The notes: generated from the letters alone by a model not told the origin. Counted from the stretch's first letter, positions 1 through 10,252 are shown. The stretch: 64,000 nt of DNA from Jeotgalicoccus psychrophilus DSM 19085 (GCF_000425845.1 NZ_AUEF01000009.1:1-64000); one strand, 5' to 3'. A program made the numbers and translations.

Positions 1-51
1 CTCGGGAATGACAGCCGCTCATTGCGGAGCAAACGACTTTCCCGGCAAAAC

Positions 52-684
52 CTACGACAGCGCCGTACGGATACCAAACAGAATGATGATAATTCCGGCA
101 CCTTTTGCAAGGGCACTCTGGAAGCCCGGTTTATGCAGCCAGCGTTTCATATAGCTGACGGTTTCAACGACAAGCAGGAACCAGGTCATCGATATAACCA
201 GCATAATGAGAGCTAAAATAATCAACTGTATTACTCCGGATATTTCCGCATCCTGCATGACGAACTGCGGCAGAATCGTAATATAGAATATGAGTACTTT
301 AGGGTTCAGTATATTGCTTATAAAGCCGTTCATATAAGATGAGCGCAGACCGTTCGATTTCGGATTTTTATCTTCCGCATGATCGAGCGATGACGCCGAT
401 ACAAGAGTCGTCGCCATAAAGCTTTTCACACCGATATAGATTAAATACGCCGCACCCATATATTTAATAATATTAAATAAGGCCGGAGAATTCGTAATAA
501 TAACGGCAAGACCAAGAATCGACACGACAATCCACAAAAAGTGGCCAGCCAGTATGCCAAGCACTGTCATACGCCCCGCAGATTTTTGATACATCATCGT
601 ATTCTTCATTACAATCATCGAATCAGCACCTGGCATTATCGTCAGCACTGTTACGACCAGTATGTATGACACTATTTCATTCAT
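52..684 (-). CDS. LysE/RhtB-family amino acid exporter
   Basis: Predicted inner-membrane exporter of amino acids or similar small metabolites, 210 aa, about six hydrophobic segments. The N-terminal stretch with TIMPGADSMIV is the LysE-family signature. Length is normal for the family. The ATG overlaps the TGA of the upstream phosphoesterase by 4 bp (ATGA), so translation is probably coupled. The SD-like GAGGGCTG lies inside the end of that gene. The substrate cannot be told from sequence. Confidence 0.85.
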   Translation of the reverse strand: MNEIVSYILVVTVLTIMPGADSMIVMKNTMMYQKSAGRMTVLGILAGHFLWIVVSILGLAVIITNSPALFNIIKYMGAAYLIYIGVKSFMATTLVSASSLDHAEDKNPKSNGLRSSYMNGFISNILNPKVLIFYITILPQFVMQDAEISGVIQLIILALIMLVISMTWFLLVVETVSYMKRWLHKPGFQSALAKGAGIIIILFGIRTALS

Positions 685-1541
685 GCTTCAGCCCTCAATT
701 CAACGACAACAACTTCCGGATGATTAAACACTCTGAACGGAAAACGGCTGTTGCCGAGACCGCGGCTTACCACCATCGTTGTGCCGTTCTGTTCATGCAT
801 ACCTTGTGTATACTTAGGATTCACACCCTGATGCGGCGCATACAAACCCTTCACTACCGGCAGACGAATCTGCCCGCCATGTGCGTGACCACAAAAAACA
901 ATATCTACATTGTTTTTACTGTATATCGACAACAGCTCCGGCCGGTGCGCAAGCAGCACTGTAAAACCGTGAGGCAGTCCGCTCACTTTATCTCGAAGCT
1001 CATTTTGGAAATTACGGTACGTTTTAGGATTTCCTTCATCACCAAAAAACCAGACGTCATTAATACCGGCAATATTAATCTTCTCGCCGTTACGCTCGAG
1101 CTCAGCACTGTATTTCGTAATATTACGGACCTCAGACCTGCCGATTACATCATAGAGCTTATTAAAATGCTTATAATGCGCTTCATGATTGCCCGTCACA
1201 TAAAATGTCTGTCCAATTCCAGTAATTTTTTCGATTAAAACCGCTGCACGTTTTAAATTCGGCGTCCGGCGGTCCACAATATCACCCGTGATAACAATCG
1301 CATCAGGTTTCGCTTCTTCGACCGCTTTCAGCAGATTTTTCGAACGGCGTCCCAAATAAGCATTGTGAAAATCCGACACCTGGACGATTTTATAACCATC
1401 AAAACTCTTCGGAAGCTTTTTTGAACGGTACGTATAATGCGTCGTTACGATATGTTTATCTTCGGTCCATAAAAAACGGGCCGAGGCGATTATGAAACTA
1501 GGAATAACATGGCTCACCTTTAACTTATTTAATATTTTCAT
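681..1541 (-). CDS. Calcineurin-like metallophosphoesterase (YkuE type)
   Basis: 286 aa. The two-metal phosphoesterase motifs occur in order: VSDFHN, GDIVDR, GNHE and a C-terminal GHAHGGQ. A hydrophobic N-terminus (about residues 1-25) suggests membrane association, as in YkuE-like enzymes. The family acts on phosphodiesters or phosphomonoesters and the substrate here is unknown. ATG is preceded by GAGGCG. It lies between a CorC-type gene, which ends 10 bp upstream, and a lysE gene it overlaps, so the three probably form one operon. Confidence 0.85.
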   Translation of the reverse strand: MKILNKLKVSHVIPSFIIASARFLWTEDKHIVTTHYTYRSKKLPKSFDGYKIVQVSDFHNAYLGRRSKNLLKAVEEAKPDAIVITGDIVDRRTPNLKRAAVLIEKITGIGQTFYVTGNHEAHYKHFNKLYDVIGRSEVRNITKYSAELERNGEKINIAGINDVWFFGDEGNPKTYRNFQNELRDKVSGLPHGFTVLLAHRPELLSIYSKNNVDIVFCGHAHGGQIRLPVVKGLYAPHQGVNPKYTQGMHEQNGTTMVVSRGLGNSRFPFRVFNHPEVVVVELRAEA

Positions 1542-1551
1542 CGTTCACGCC

Positions 1552-2799
1552 TCATTTTCCCTGCATCAGCTCAGCATCTAATTTTGTAATTTTTACGAGA
1601 CGGATCATATTATCTTCCATCTCCATTATTTTGAATTCCAGATTATCGAGATGCGTAATATCGTTTTCTGCCGGAACTTCCTCAAACACAGACAGCAGGA
1701 ATCCTGACAGCGTATCCTCTTCTTGCGGAATCTCCGTTTCAAACAGCTGATTCAGACGGTGCAGCGTAATTTTCCCGTCGCAGAGAATTTTATCGTCGCT
1801 GAATGCACGGACTACTGAATCATTTTTAAGATCTGTTTCATCTTCGATTTCAAAACCAAGCATCGTTTCAATAATATCTTCATGCGTCAGAATTCCTTCT
1901 GTCCCGCCGTACTCGTCGAGTACGATGGCCATGTGGCGGCGCTGCTTGCTCATTCGGCGCAGCACATCCTCAACATTCTGGAACTCTCTTATCGTAAATG
2001 GATCGTCGTCGCAGAAATTCATCAGAGGCTGTTGTGGATCGAGCGACCACTGCAACAAATATTTTGAGTGGAACATACCTACGATATTATCCAGATCTTC
2101 ATCGTATACCGGATATCTCGTATGCATTTCGTCGATAATTCTGTCTCTCACCATTTCAAAACTGTCGTCAACATGTATCGCGACCATTTCTGTACGCGGT
2201 GTTGTCATAACGTCTTTTACGTTTAAATCCCTAAAATCCAAAATCCCTCTCAGACGTTGAGATTCTGCACCTTCGAGGGCACCTTCACTATTCGCAATCT
2301 GCACGAGATTAACAATTTCTTCGCGTGACACTGTCCAACTAGGCTGAGCTCCTTTTGATAAGAAACGCGTTATCACGTCCGTCAATGAGTTAAGCAGGAA
2401 TGTCAGCGGATAGAGTACGACATTCAAAAAAGATATAACCGGTCTGACCAAATGCGATATACGTTCTGGAAATGCAGCAGCAATTGATTTTGGAATAACC
2501 TCTGCGAAAATAATAATCGTCACCGTCAGTACAACTGATGCGATTGTCACACTCCAGCCGTACTGAATTGCCATCGACGTCACAAGTACCGGTACGATTA
2601 AGTTCGCAATATTATTACCAATCAGTATCGTTGTAATGAACTGACTTGGTTTGCTGACCAAATCATACAGCTTTTGGGCTTTCTGATCGCCCCCTGCCGC
2701 TTTCGATTGTAATTTAAGCTTGTTCACTGCAGTTAATGCAGTTTCACTGCCTGAAAAGAACAGTGACATGAACAGTAAAAATATAACCACAAATATCAA
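1552..2799 (-). CDS. HlyC/CorC (CNNM-CBS) family membrane protein
   Basis: About 415 aa. An N-terminal CNNM/DUF21 transmembrane domain contains FFSGSETAL, followed by a CBS pair (around residues 190-310) and a C-terminal CorC_HlyC domain. Family members are linked to Mg2+/Co2+ homeostasis. The longest reading frame starts at an ATG at 2883, but that ATG lies inside the copZ terminator hairpin. A TTG at 2799 preceded by AAGGGGGAT with good spacing is the better start and still leaves a full first membrane helix. Confidence 0.85.
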   Translation of the reverse strand: MIFVVIFLLFMSLFFSGSETALTAVNKLKLQSKAAGGDQKAQKLYDLVSKPSQFITTILIGNNIANLIVPVLVTSMAIQYGWSVTIASVVLTVTIIIFAEVIPKSIAAAFPERISHLVRPVISFLNVVLYPLTFLLNSLTDVITRFLSKGAQPSWTVSREEIVNLVQIANSEGALEGAESQRLRGILDFRDLNVKDVMTTPRTEMVAIHVDDSFEMVRDRIIDEMHTRYPVYDEDLDNIVGMFHSKYLLQWSLDPQQPLMNFCDDDPFTIREFQNVEDVLRRMSKQRRHMAIVLDEYGGTEGILTHEDIIETMLGFEIEDETDLKNDSVVRAFSDDKILCDGKITLHRLNQLFETEIPQEEDTLSGFLLSVFEEVPAENDITHLDNLEFKIMEMEDNMIRLVKITKLDAELMQGK

Positions 2800-2877
2800 G
2801 CGTGGTATCCCCCTTATATTTTTTATAATCTTATAGAACATTCTATCATTATCTGATTTAAATTTACATAAACAAAG

Positions 2878-2906
2878 AATCATCCGCTGATTTACGCGGA
2901 TGATTC
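2878..2906 (-). terminator. Terminator of the cop operon
   Basis: Perfect hairpin with arms AATCATCCGC and GCGGATGATT around an 8-nt loop, followed on the minus strand by TTTGTTT. It lies 27 bp after the copZ stop codon. Confidence 0.7.
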
Positions 2907-2932
2907 CTATGATTAAAACTACCTTTGTTCTG

Positions 2933-3139
2933 CTATTTTACATCGTAACCCTGATCTTCAATTGCTTCAGTCATTTTTCCGCGGTCGACAATTGTATCAT
3001 TGTATTCCACAGTGACATTGTTCTCTTCTAAATTAACGGCTGCTGTAGAAACACCGTCCAGATTGTGAAGCGCCCCTTCTACTGATGATTTGCAGTGTCC
3101 GCAAGTCATGCCTTCTACATCGATTACTGTTTTAGCCAT
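2933..3139 (-). CDS. copZ: Copper chaperone CopZ
   Basis: 68-aa heavy-metal-associated (HMA) domain with the copper-binding motif GMTCGHC near the N-terminus. It delivers Cu(I) to CopA in the cytoplasm. The first in-frame ATG (3148) abuts the GGAGG, so the second ATG with 9-nt spacing is preferred. It is the last gene of csoR-copA-copZ, 43 bp after copA, and should be derepressed by copper through CsoR. Confidence 0.93.
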   Translation of the reverse strand: MAKTVIDVEGMTCGHCKSSVEGALHNLDGVSTAAVNLEENNVTVEYNDTIVDRGKMTEAIEDQGYDVK

Positions 3140-3182
3140 AATATTCATCCTCCGTTATAATTTTATTTATACTCTTATATAC

Positions 3183-5567
3183 CTATATTTTAACACGTTT
3201 TAAACGTAATGCGTTTGCTACAACACTCACAGAACTAAACGCCATCGCAGCGCCCGCTACCCATGGTGCTAAAAATCCGAGTGCAGCAATTGGAATCCCG
3301 AGCGTGTTGTACAGAAATGCCCAGAACAAGTTCTGCTTAATATTTTTAATTGTTTTGTGGCTTAAGTTAATTGCTCTTGGTATCAGCGTTAAATCTTCAC
3401 CTAAAATAGTCAGGTCAGCCGCTTCAATCGCTACTTCAGTTCCTGTTCCCATTGCGATACCAACATCTGCAAGTGCCAGTGCCGGTGCATCATTGACGCC
3501 GTCTCCGACCATTGCAACAACTTTTCCTGTCTCCTGAATCTTACGGATTTCTTCCGCCTTTTGTTCGGGCAGTACTTCTGCAATGACTTGATCAATGCCG
3601 ACTTCACGCCCAATTGCTTCTGCTGTTCTCACGTTATCACCTGTCAGCATAATTACTTCAAGTCCCTGCTCGTGCATTTCTTTAACAGCCTGTTTCGCTG
3701 TCTTTTTAACTGTATCAAGGACTGCAACAGTTCCGCGCAGTTTACCGTCAGCAGCGACAATCATTGCTGTCTTGCCTTCATATTCAAACTGCTTCATATC
3801 TTCTTCTATTGAAGAAATATCTATATTTTCATCCTTCATCAGCTTCCGTGTACCGACCAGCACCTCATGTCCGTCAATAACCGCACGGATACCATGTCCG
3901 GGTATAGCTGAAAAATCGGCCGCTTCAGCAAGTTCAATATTATTCTCAGCTGCATAAGCCGTAATCGCTGATGCCAGCGGGTGCTCTGATCCTTTTTCTG
4001 CACTCGCGAGAAGACGCAGTGCCTCGTCATCACCTGAGAAATCCGTTACCTCCGGTGTTCCGTTCGTAATTGTCCCGGTTTTATCGAGTACAACAACGTC
4101 GACTTTATGTGTTTTCTCTAAATGCTCGCCGCCTTTATAAAGAATACCGTTTTCAGCACCTTTACCTGTACCGACCATAATCGATGTCGGGGTTGCAAGA
4201 CCAAGCGCACATGGACACGCGATAACGAGCACTGAAATCGCTGCAACGAGAGCAGGTTCGAGATTACCCGGTGAGGCGAAGAAATACCACACGATAAATG
4301 TCATCAGGGCTATAACAATAACTATCGGCACAAAGTAGCCTGAAATAATATCAGCCATCCGCTGAATCGGCGCCTTATTCCCCTGTGCCTCTTCAACAAC
4401 TTTGATAATACCCGCAAGGGCAGTATCTTTCCCTGTTTTTGTTACTTTTAAATTCACTGTACCGTTCTGGTTCATCGTCGCGCCGATTACCGAATCACCT
4501 ATTTCTTTTTCTACCGGAATTGATTCGCCCGTCAGCATTGATTCATCAACTGACGTCCGTCCGCGGACCAGCTCGCCGTCCAGCGGGAATTTCTCACCCG
4601 GCTTAACGATAAGCACATCGTTTACTTTAACGTCTTCAACCGGAACCATAGACTCTATTCCGTCACGCACAACACGCGCTTCTTTCGCCTGCATATCGAG
4701 CAGTTTTGAAATCGCGCCGGTCGTTTGGGATTTCGCTCTTGTTTCTAAATATTTACCGAATAAAATCAGTGTAATAATAATGGCACTGGTTTCAAAGTAC
4801 AGATGCGGATGTTCGACTGCACCTGTCATCCATAAATACGTCTGATATAAACTGAAACCGTATGCTGCTGTTGTCCCCATAACAACGAGTACATCCATAT
4901 TCGCTGTAAAGTTTTTTAAATTTTTATATGCCCCGACATAGAACTGCCAGCCGAGTATAAACTGGACCGGTGTCGCGAAGGCCAGCTGGAACCAGGGGTT
5001 CATAAAGATTGCCGGCAGGCTCATACCGAATAAATGATCGAGCATTGTAACTAAGAGAGGCAGTGATAATAATGATGCTATAATCACTTTCCACTTCATC
5101 TTTTTAAGTTCTGAATCCTTATGTGAAATTTTATCTTCAGCTGATTTTTTCGGTTCTGCACCGTAGCCGAGATTGCCGATACGGCCGATAATTTCACGCT
5201 CGTCAATGACTCCGGGATTATATTCAATCGTCGCATTTTCCGTCGTTAAGTTAACTGTAGCTGATTTTACACCATCTGTTTTATTGAGCACTTTCTCTAT
5301 TCTGTTTGAACACGCAGCACATGTCATGCCTGTAATGTCCAAATCACTTTTCTCGTACAGTACACCGTAGCCGATATCTTCGATGCGTTTCGTGATATCT
5401 TCAACTGAAGCTTTGTCTTTTTCGTAATCGACACTTGCTTTTTCAGTCGTTAAATTCACGCTCGCATCGACACCGTCCATTTTGTTCAGTATTTTTTCTA
5501 TTCTGTTTGAACACGCTGCACATGTCATGCCGCTGATATTTAAATTAACACGTTCTTTTTCTGTCAT
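3183..5567 (-). CDS. copA: Copper-exporting P1B-type ATPase CopA
   Basis: 794 aa. There are two N-terminal HMA domains, each with GMTCAAC (near residues 13 and 81). Eight membrane helices follow, with the ion-binding CPC in helix 6 (ACPCALG). It also has the phosphorylation motif DKTGTIT, the P1B-specific HP in EHPLA, and the hinge [10 protein letters not shown]. It exports Cu(I) across the cytoplasmic membrane. ATG is preceded by AAAGGGGGA. Middle gene of the csoR-copA-copZ operon. Confidence 0.96.
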   Translation of the reverse strand: MTEKERVNLNISGMTCAACSNRIEKILNKMDGVDASVNLTTEKASVDYEKDKASVEDITKRIEDIGYGVLYEKSDLDITGMTCAACSNRIEKVLNKTDGVKSATVNLTTENATIEYNPGVIDEREIIGRIGNLGYGAEPKKSAEDKISHKDSELKKMKWKVIIASLLSLPLLVTMLDHLFGMSLPAIFMNPWFQLAFATPVQFILGWQFYVGAYKNLKNFTANMDVLVVMGTTAAYGFSLYQTYLWMTGAVEHPHLYFETSAIIITLILFGKYLETRAKSQTTGAISKLLDMQAKEARVVRDGIESMVPVEDVKVNDVLIVKPGEKFPLDGELVRGRTSVDESMLTGESIPVEKEIGDSVIGATMNQNGTVNLKVTKTGKDTALAGIIKVVEEAQGNKAPIQRMADIISGYFVPIVIVIALMTFIVWYFFASPGNLEPALVAAISVLVIACPCALGLATPTSIMVGTGKGAENGILYKGGEHLEKTHKVDVVVLDKTGTITNGTPEVTDFSGDDEALRLLASAEKGSEHPLASAITAYAAENNIELAEAADFSAIPGHGIRAVIDGHEVLVGTRKLMKDENIDISSIEEDMKQFEYEGKTAMIVAADGKLRGTVAVLDTVKKTAKQAVKEMHEQGLEVIMLTGDNVRTAEAIGREVGIDQVIAEVLPEQKAEEIRKIQETGKVVAMVGDGVNDAPALALADVGIAMGTGTEVAIEAADLTILGEDLTLIPRAINLSHKTIKNIKQNLFWAFLYNTLGIPIAALGFLAPWVAGAAMAFSSVSVVANALRLKRVKI

Positions 5568-5585
5568 GGATAAATCCCCCTTTCC

Positions 5586-5885
5586 CTATTTAGAAAATTG
5601 TTTGAGCACAGCCATTAATTCTTCAATTGAGGCTTCTCCGTCACCTGAATTTATCGCATCGGTCACACAATGCTTCATGTGGCGTTCTGTTATCGTAATT
5701 CCCGTATTTTTTAAGGCACTTTGAATTGCGCTGATCTGTACTAAAATATCAATGCAGTAACGATCTTCCTCGACCATCGTCTGAATGCCGCGCACCTGTC
5801 CTTCCACGCGTTTAAGACGATTTAAGATTTTCTGCTTCTCATCATCCGGACGCGGTCTCGACATATGTTTTACGTCTTCCATCAT
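5586..5885 (-). CDS. csoR: Copper-sensing transcriptional repressor CsoR
   Basis: 99 aa, all-helical CsoR/RcnR family. The Cu(I) ligand triad Cys-His-Cys is present (RYC; ERHMKHC). It binds the operator upstream and releases DNA on copper binding. The start is uncertain. ATG at 5885 follows a weak site. An internal ATG 7 codons in has GGAAG upstream, and family N-termini vary. First gene of the copper operon, 18 bp before copA. Confidence 0.93.
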   Translation of the reverse strand: MMEDVKHMSRPRPDDEKQKILNRLKRVEGQVRGIQTMVEEDRYCIDILVQISAIQSALKNTGITITERHMKHCVTDAINSGDGEASIEELMAVLKQFSK

Positions 5886-5921
5886 TTACACCCACTCTCA
5901 TTTTTATCTTTCATTACTTTT

Positions 5922-5950
5922 ATTATATACCCCCATAGGGTATTAGTCAA
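5922..5950 (-). promoter_or_regulatory. csoR-copAZ promoter with CsoR operator in the spacer
   Basis: On the minus strand, TTGACT (-35) and TATAAT (-10) are 17 bp apart. The spacer carries the palindrome at 5927-5943, ATACCCCCATAGGGTAT on the plus strand. This matches the known CsoR operator pattern of G/C tracts around a central TA. A repressor there would block RNA polymerase directly. Confidence 0.85.
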
Positions 5951-5954
5951 GTGT

Positions 5955-5991
5955 TGAAAAAACCGGCTGTCTGTTATCTGGACAGCCGGCT
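5955..5991 (-). terminator. Terminator of the M20 amidohydrolase gene
   Basis: Hairpin arms CCGGCTGTC and GACAGCCGG with a 9-nt loop, followed by TTTTTT on the minus strand. Confidence 0.85.
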
Positions 5992-6004
5992 GAAGTTATT
6001 GCTT

Positions 6005-7174
6005 CTATTGACCTAATCCGAGTGCAACATTGACATGTGCACGGACCCCGTCGATAAATGCGTCTTCATCAATTGCAAATTTAGGGTGGTGATGCGGGTA
6101 GATATAATCTTTCTCTTCATTATAAGTTCCGAGAAGAATATATACCCCCGGCAGGTTCTCAGTGAATGCGCCGAAGTCTTCGCCGCCCATCATCATTTCC
6201 TGTTCAATGACTCTGTCGTCACCGAATACTTCATTTAATGTCTGTCTGACTCGTGCAGTTTCAGCTTCGTCATTCATTACTGCTGCATAGCCGTACTCGT
6301 AGTTCAGATCGTACGTCGCACCGTAAATTTCACAGTTCGCTTTTATTACCGCTTCAATTTTCTCTTTGGCAAGTGCTCTGATTTCAGCACTTGCTGAACG
6401 GACACTCGCGCTAAGTTTCGCAGTATGCGGAATAACGTTTTTAGCACCAGTTCCAGCATTAAAGTTCGTCACAGAAATCACTAAATTATCCATCGGTCCG
6501 GCTAAACGAGATACGATATCCTGCAGCTGTGTAACGATACGGGAACCGATTAAGAGCGGATCAACTGAGTTTTCCGGCTGTGACGCATGCCCGCCCTGAC
6601 CATTGATCGTTACTTCAAACTGGTCAGAGTTCGCAGTCACTGCACCGGATTTAATATGAATTTCACCAAGCGGTTTGGACGTCATAATATGCTGTGCAAA
6701 CACAACATCCAGATCATCGAACAGACCCGTTGCGACCATTTCCTGTGCTCCACCCGGCGGCAGTTCTTCCGCGTGCTGGAATATAAGATAAATTTCGCCG
6801 TGAATTTTATCTTTATTATCGGCCAGCACCTGTGCCGCACCGAGCAGCATTGCAGCATGTGAATCATGCCCGCATGCGTGCATTACGCCGTCAATTTCAG
6901 AGACGAAATCCAGGTCGTCGCGGTCTTCCTGAATCGGCAGCGCATCAATGTCCCCGCGCAGACCCACTTTACGTCCCGGATGATCACCTTTAATAATACC
7001 CAGCACGCTCGTTTCTGTCGGCCGGCTTATTTCAATACCGTTCATTCCTTTTAAAGCCGTTTCAATATATTCGCTTGTCCAGTACTCTTCAAATGAAAGT
7101 TCAGGATGTCTGTGCATCGCACGTCGCCATTCAATTACTTTCGGTTCAACTTTTTTAATTGCATCATCTATCAT
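6005..7174 (-). CDS. M20-family amidohydrolase (peptidase M20D)
   Basis: About 389 aa. Zinc-binding residues are in HACGHDSHAAMLLG and the later GGEDFG motif. The family hydrolyses N-acyl amino acids, hippurate-like or aminobenzoyl-glutamate-like amides. It follows an AbgT transporter, which pairs with such hydrolases in p-aminobenzoyl-glutamate use; that substrate is an inference from context. The ATG at 7186 sits directly on GGGAG, so the ATG four codons later is a better start. Confidence 0.85.
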   Translation of the reverse strand: MIDDAIKKVEPKVIEWRRAMHRHPELSFEEYWTSEYIETALKGMNGIEISRPTETSVLGIIKGDHPGRKVGLRGDIDALPIQEDRDDLDFVSEIDGVMHACGHDSHAAMLLGAAQVLADNKDKIHGEIYLIFQHAEELPPGGAQEMVATGLFDDLDVVFAQHIMTSKPLGEIHIKSGAVTANSDQFEVTINGQGGHASQPENSVDPLLIGSRIVTQLQDIVSRLAGPMDNLVISVTNFNAGTGAKNVIPHTAKLSASVRSASAEIRALAKEKIEAVIKANCEIYGATYDLNYEYGYAAVMNDEAETARVRQTLNEVFGDDRVIEQEMMMGGEDFGAFTENLPGVYILLGTYNEEKDYIYPHHHPKFAIDEDAFIDGVRAHVNVALGLGQ

Positions 7175-7204
7175 AAAATCATTCATCTCCCTGTTTTAAA
7201 ATCA

Positions 7205-7230
7205 AAGACCCCGATATTTATCGAAGTCTT
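7205..7230 (-). terminator. Hairpin after abgT-like gene
   Basis: Imperfect 12-bp stem on the minus strand (AAGACTTCGATA with TATCGGGGTCTT, two G-U pairs), followed by a T-rich run. It may attenuate rather than stop transcription into the amidohydrolase gene. Confidence 0.55.
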
Positions 7231-7263
7231 CTGATAATTTAAATATAGTATATCATTATTTTA

Positions 7264-8787
7264 CTATGGCAGGTAAATTGGACCATTTGGACCGACAGGC
7301 AGGCCGATCAGGTACCAGATAATAATAAATGCTGACCAAGTAATCAGAAGCGCAATTGAATACGGCAGTAAGTTCGCAATCACTGTACCGAGCTTAATGT
7401 CTTTCTGATAACGCTGTGCGTACATAATAATCAGCGGCAGGAACGGCATCATCGGCGCAATCGGGTTCGTTACCGAGTCACCGACTCTGTAAAGCATCTG
7501 CGTAAATGCCGGGTCATAGCCGAGGAACATAAACATCGGTATAAATACCGGTGCAAGAATCGCCCACTTGGCACTGGCCGAACCAATCAGCAGGTTAATG
7601 AGCGCAACGACAAGAATAAAGCCGATAAACAGCGGAATACCTGTCAGGTTAATTGTCTCCAGTAAATCTGAACCGGATACAGCTAAAATTGGGCCCAGAT
7701 TACTCCAGTCGAAATATGCCAGCATTTGGGCGGCAAAGAACACGAGTACTATGTACTGTCCCATTGACCCCATTGAATCGCCGAGCATTTTTGCAAAACC
7801 TTTAGTGCCGTCAATATTTTTCATTAACATACCAAATACTAAACCTGGTACAAAGAATAATATTGTAATCAGAAGTACTGCCGAGTCCATCAGCGGTGAT
7901 TCCCGAAGTATTGAACCTGTCTCAGCATTACGGAGTATTCCGTCAGGCAGCAGTGTTGCCACCGCAATGATAGCTACGGTAATAAGTGCTGATATATTAG
8001 CCCACAGTAATGATGATTTTTCTTTTTTAGATAAAGGCTCCTCATCAACAGGAGGACCATCGTATTTTCCTAAACGGGGAATTGAAATTTTCTTCGCTAC
8101 AAAGTAAATAATCATCATTAAAAATATTGCTGATACAGCAATAAAGTAATAGTTCATTGCAATATTTCCGGTATAATCCGGATTGACTAACTGTGCTGCC
8201 GGTTCAGTAAATGCTACTGCCAATGCATCTGTCATACCCAATATAAAGTTTGCAGCAAATGCACCGTTCGTCGCTGCATATGCCATGAATATTCCGCCGA
8301 TCGGATTTAATCCGAGACGTATAAATATCATTGCTGCGATTGGCGGCAGAATTACCGGCCCCGCATCACCAGCAACGTTACTGATAATCCCTACAAAAAT
8401 TACCATCGGAATAATTAAAAACGTCGGTGTGATTTCCAATGAACGTTTCATCAGTGCTTCAAAGTATCCTGTTTTCTCAGCGATACCGATACCGATCATA
8501 ACGACAAGCACCATCGCAAGCGGCGGGAACGCGCCGAAATTACTTATCGCTTCAGTAAGTATCATTACTAGGCCTTCGCCGGATAATAAGTTTACAGCTT
8601 CAATCGTTTCCCCATCAGCAGGATTTTTAACGGATACACCGAGCATGCCGGCAATCCATGAAGCGACAAGTATTAATGCTGCGATAAGCATGAATAATAC
8701 TATCGGATCCGGGAGTTTATTACCCAGTTTTTCAATAATGTCCAAAAAGGACTGTCCTATTCCTTTTTTCTTTTTTTCATTTTCCAA
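7264..8787 (-). CDS. AbgT-family transporter
   Basis: 507 aa, polytopic. The AbgT family includes p-aminobenzoyl-glutamate importers and sulfonamide/antimetabolite exporters. The family-like C-terminal stretch GDSVTNPIAPMMPFLPLI is present. A cytoplasmic lysine-rich N-terminus precedes the first helix. The start is a TTG nine bases after AAAAGGGGA; no ATG with a plausible SD fits. Upstream of and co-directional with an M20 hydrolase, a typical AbgT pairing. Confidence 0.88.
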   Translation of the reverse strand: MENEKKKKGIGQSFLDIIEKLGNKLPDPIVLFMLIAALILVASWIAGMLGVSVKNPADGETIEAVNLLSGEGLVMILTEAISNFGAFPPLAMVLVVMIGIGIAEKTGYFEALMKRSLEITPTFLIIPMVIFVGIISNVAGDAGPVILPPIAAMIFIRLGLNPIGGIFMAYAATNGAFAANFILGMTDALAVAFTEPAAQLVNPDYTGNIAMNYYFIAVSAIFLMMIIYFVAKKISIPRLGKYDGPPVDEEPLSKKEKSSLLWANISALITVAIIAVATLLPDGILRNAETGSILRESPLMDSAVLLITILFFVPGLVFGMLMKNIDGTKGFAKMLGDSMGSMGQYIVLVFFAAQMLAYFDWSNLGPILAVSGSDLLETINLTGIPLFIGFILVVALINLLIGSASAKWAILAPVFIPMFMFLGYDPAFTQMLYRVGDSVTNPIAPMMPFLPLIIMYAQRYQKDIKLGTVIANLLPYSIALLITWSAFIIIWYLIGLPVGPNGPIYLP

Positions 8788-8878
8788 AAGATGACATCCC
8801 CTTTTATGTATTTTTGTCAGTAAGCCTTTTCACAAAGACTTATAAAAACGATTTTACTATACTTCTGTCTAAATAAAA

Positions 8879-8911
8879 ACAAACCTTTGCAGAAATACTG
8901 CAAAGGTTTGT
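8879..8911 (-). terminator. Terminator of the OYE-family gene
   Basis: Perfect 14-bp stem, ACAAACCTTTGCAG paired with CTGCAAAGGTTTGT, 5-nt loop, followed by a T run on the minus strand. Confidence 0.88.
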
Positions 8912-8937
8912 GAATTATCTGATAAAATTTTATATAT

Positions 8938-10041
8938 TTATTTTTCTTTTAAAAACCCGAGAATATTCCACAGCGGTGCGGGGATTGTCAGTTTTTCATC
9001 GTCGCCTTCAGCTAACAGTGACTTGGGTAATTCATTATTTTTTAAATGGTCAACAAAGTCCGGGTTAATTAAATGGGCTTTGCCGACACTCATTAAATCA
9101 AAGCCGCTGCCAATTGCTTCCTCTGCATCTTCGACAGATTTTATCCCCCCCGCACCCATTATAGGAATTTCTTTCAGCTTATCACCAGCATTATCCAGAT
9201 ATTTTTCTAAAAGCAGCTGCTCGTCTTCCGTGTCGATAATTGATGTCCGCTGCCAGTTATTTATACTGAAATGGAAATAATCTATCGTGTAGTCCGCCAG
9301 ATGATTTAACAGATACATCGTATCTTCAAAATTAATACCCGGTTCTTCCAGTTCCTCAGGAGAGAAACGGTAGCCGATTATAAAGTCCGGTTTATTTAAT
9401 TTCACTGCAGTTTCGCGCACTTTTTCAGTAACTCTTCTCGGAAAGCGCAGTCTGTTCTCTCTGGATCCGCCCCACTCATCATCGCGTCTGTTTGAATGCG
9501 GTGAGTAAAACTGCTGCAGCAGATATGTATTCGCACCGTGCAGTTCCACACCGTCGAAGCCCGCTTCAATCGCACGGCGTGAGGCATCAGCAAACAGCTG
9601 AATCAGCTCTTCAATTTCTTCCACTTCAAGCGTGCGGGGTTCTGCAGCATTATCACGCAGCGCTGCAATATTGCTCGCTGAAATCGGCTGACGGCCTTTA
9701 TTCAGTTCAGGTGTGCCCATGCGCCCTGCATGATAAAGCTGAATAATCGCTTTCGACCCTTTATTTTTAATGCCTGCTGCGAGCTTTTTCAGACCTGGGA
9801 TTTTATCGTCTGTATCAGCACCAAGTGCGCCTTCGAATGCACGCCCGTAATTGTCGATAAAAGTACTTTCTACGATAACTGCTGCCGGCCCGCCTGCGCG
9901 GAGTGAATAATATTGAACCAGCTCATCGGTAACCGAACCGTCATGATAAGAGCACTGCGTTGTCATCGGCGCCATGACCAGTCGGTTTTCAAATGTCTGT
10001 CCGGATGATAATTGAACTTTATCGAATATATTTTTAGTCAT
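8938..10041 (-). CDS. NADH:flavin oxidoreductase / old yellow enzyme family
   Basis: 367 aa TIM-barrel FMN enzyme. Family features seen: MAPMTTQ near the N-terminus, QLYHAGR, VELHGANTYLLQQFYSP with NRR following, and a C-terminal GGI and GKAHLINPDF segment binding FMN phosphate. No iron-sulfur C-terminal extension, so it is the short OYE class; it probably reduces activated alkenes with NAD(P)H. ATG at 10041 follows AGGAGA; the longer frame to 10074 has no SD. Monocistronic. Confidence 0.88.
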   Translation of the reverse strand: MTKNIFDKVQLSSGQTFENRLVMAPMTTQCSYHDGSVTDELVQYYSLRAGGPAAVIVESTFIDNYGRAFEGALGADTDDKIPGLKKLAAGIKNKGSKAIIQLYHAGRMGTPELNKGRQPISASNIAALRDNAAEPRTLEVEEIEELIQLFADASRRAIEAGFDGVELHGANTYLLQQFYSPHSNRRDDEWGGSRENRLRFPRRVTEKVRETAVKLNKPDFIIGYRFSPEELEEPGINFEDTMYLLNHLADYTIDYFHFSINNWQRTSIIDTEDEQLLLEKYLDNAGDKLKEIPIMGAGGIKSVEDAEEAIGSGFDLMSVGKAHLINPDFVDHLKNNELPKSLLAEGDDEKLTIPAPLWNILGFLKEK

Positions 10042-10175
10042 TATAAATTCTCCTATCTTCTGCTGATAAAACATATTTTATATATACTCATTCTACATGT
10101 TATCCTACTAAAATAACATATTACTTTAGTATGAATTGTAAGTTTAAATTAAATTCTAAATTATCTGATAATATA

Positions 10176-10204
10176 TTGCCTTTTTATTTCCCAGCTGATA
10201 CAAT
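10176..10204 (+). promoter_or_regulatory. Candidate ilvE promoter
   Basis: TTGCCT and TACAAT are separated by 17 bp, 48 bp upstream of the ilvE start codon. Sigma-A-like. The 211-bp gap otherwise shows only AT-rich sequence; no T-box or riboswitch was recognised. Confidence 0.6.
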
Positions 10205-10252
10205 GATAACAATTTTCAAATTTGATAGAGACAATTTAGGGGGACCCAATGT

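Noticed and set aside
3..45. Terminator after lysE at the window start
   Set aside because: CGGGAA/TTCCCG arms exist, but the loop is long and no clear T run follows within the window.
2800..2883. Longer CorC start at ATG 2883
   Set aside because: It lies inside the copZ terminator hairpin and has no SD; TTG 2799 has a strong SD.
3431..4845. Several open frames inside copA on both strands
   Set aside because: Shadow frames of a well-conserved gene; no SD and no recognisable domains.
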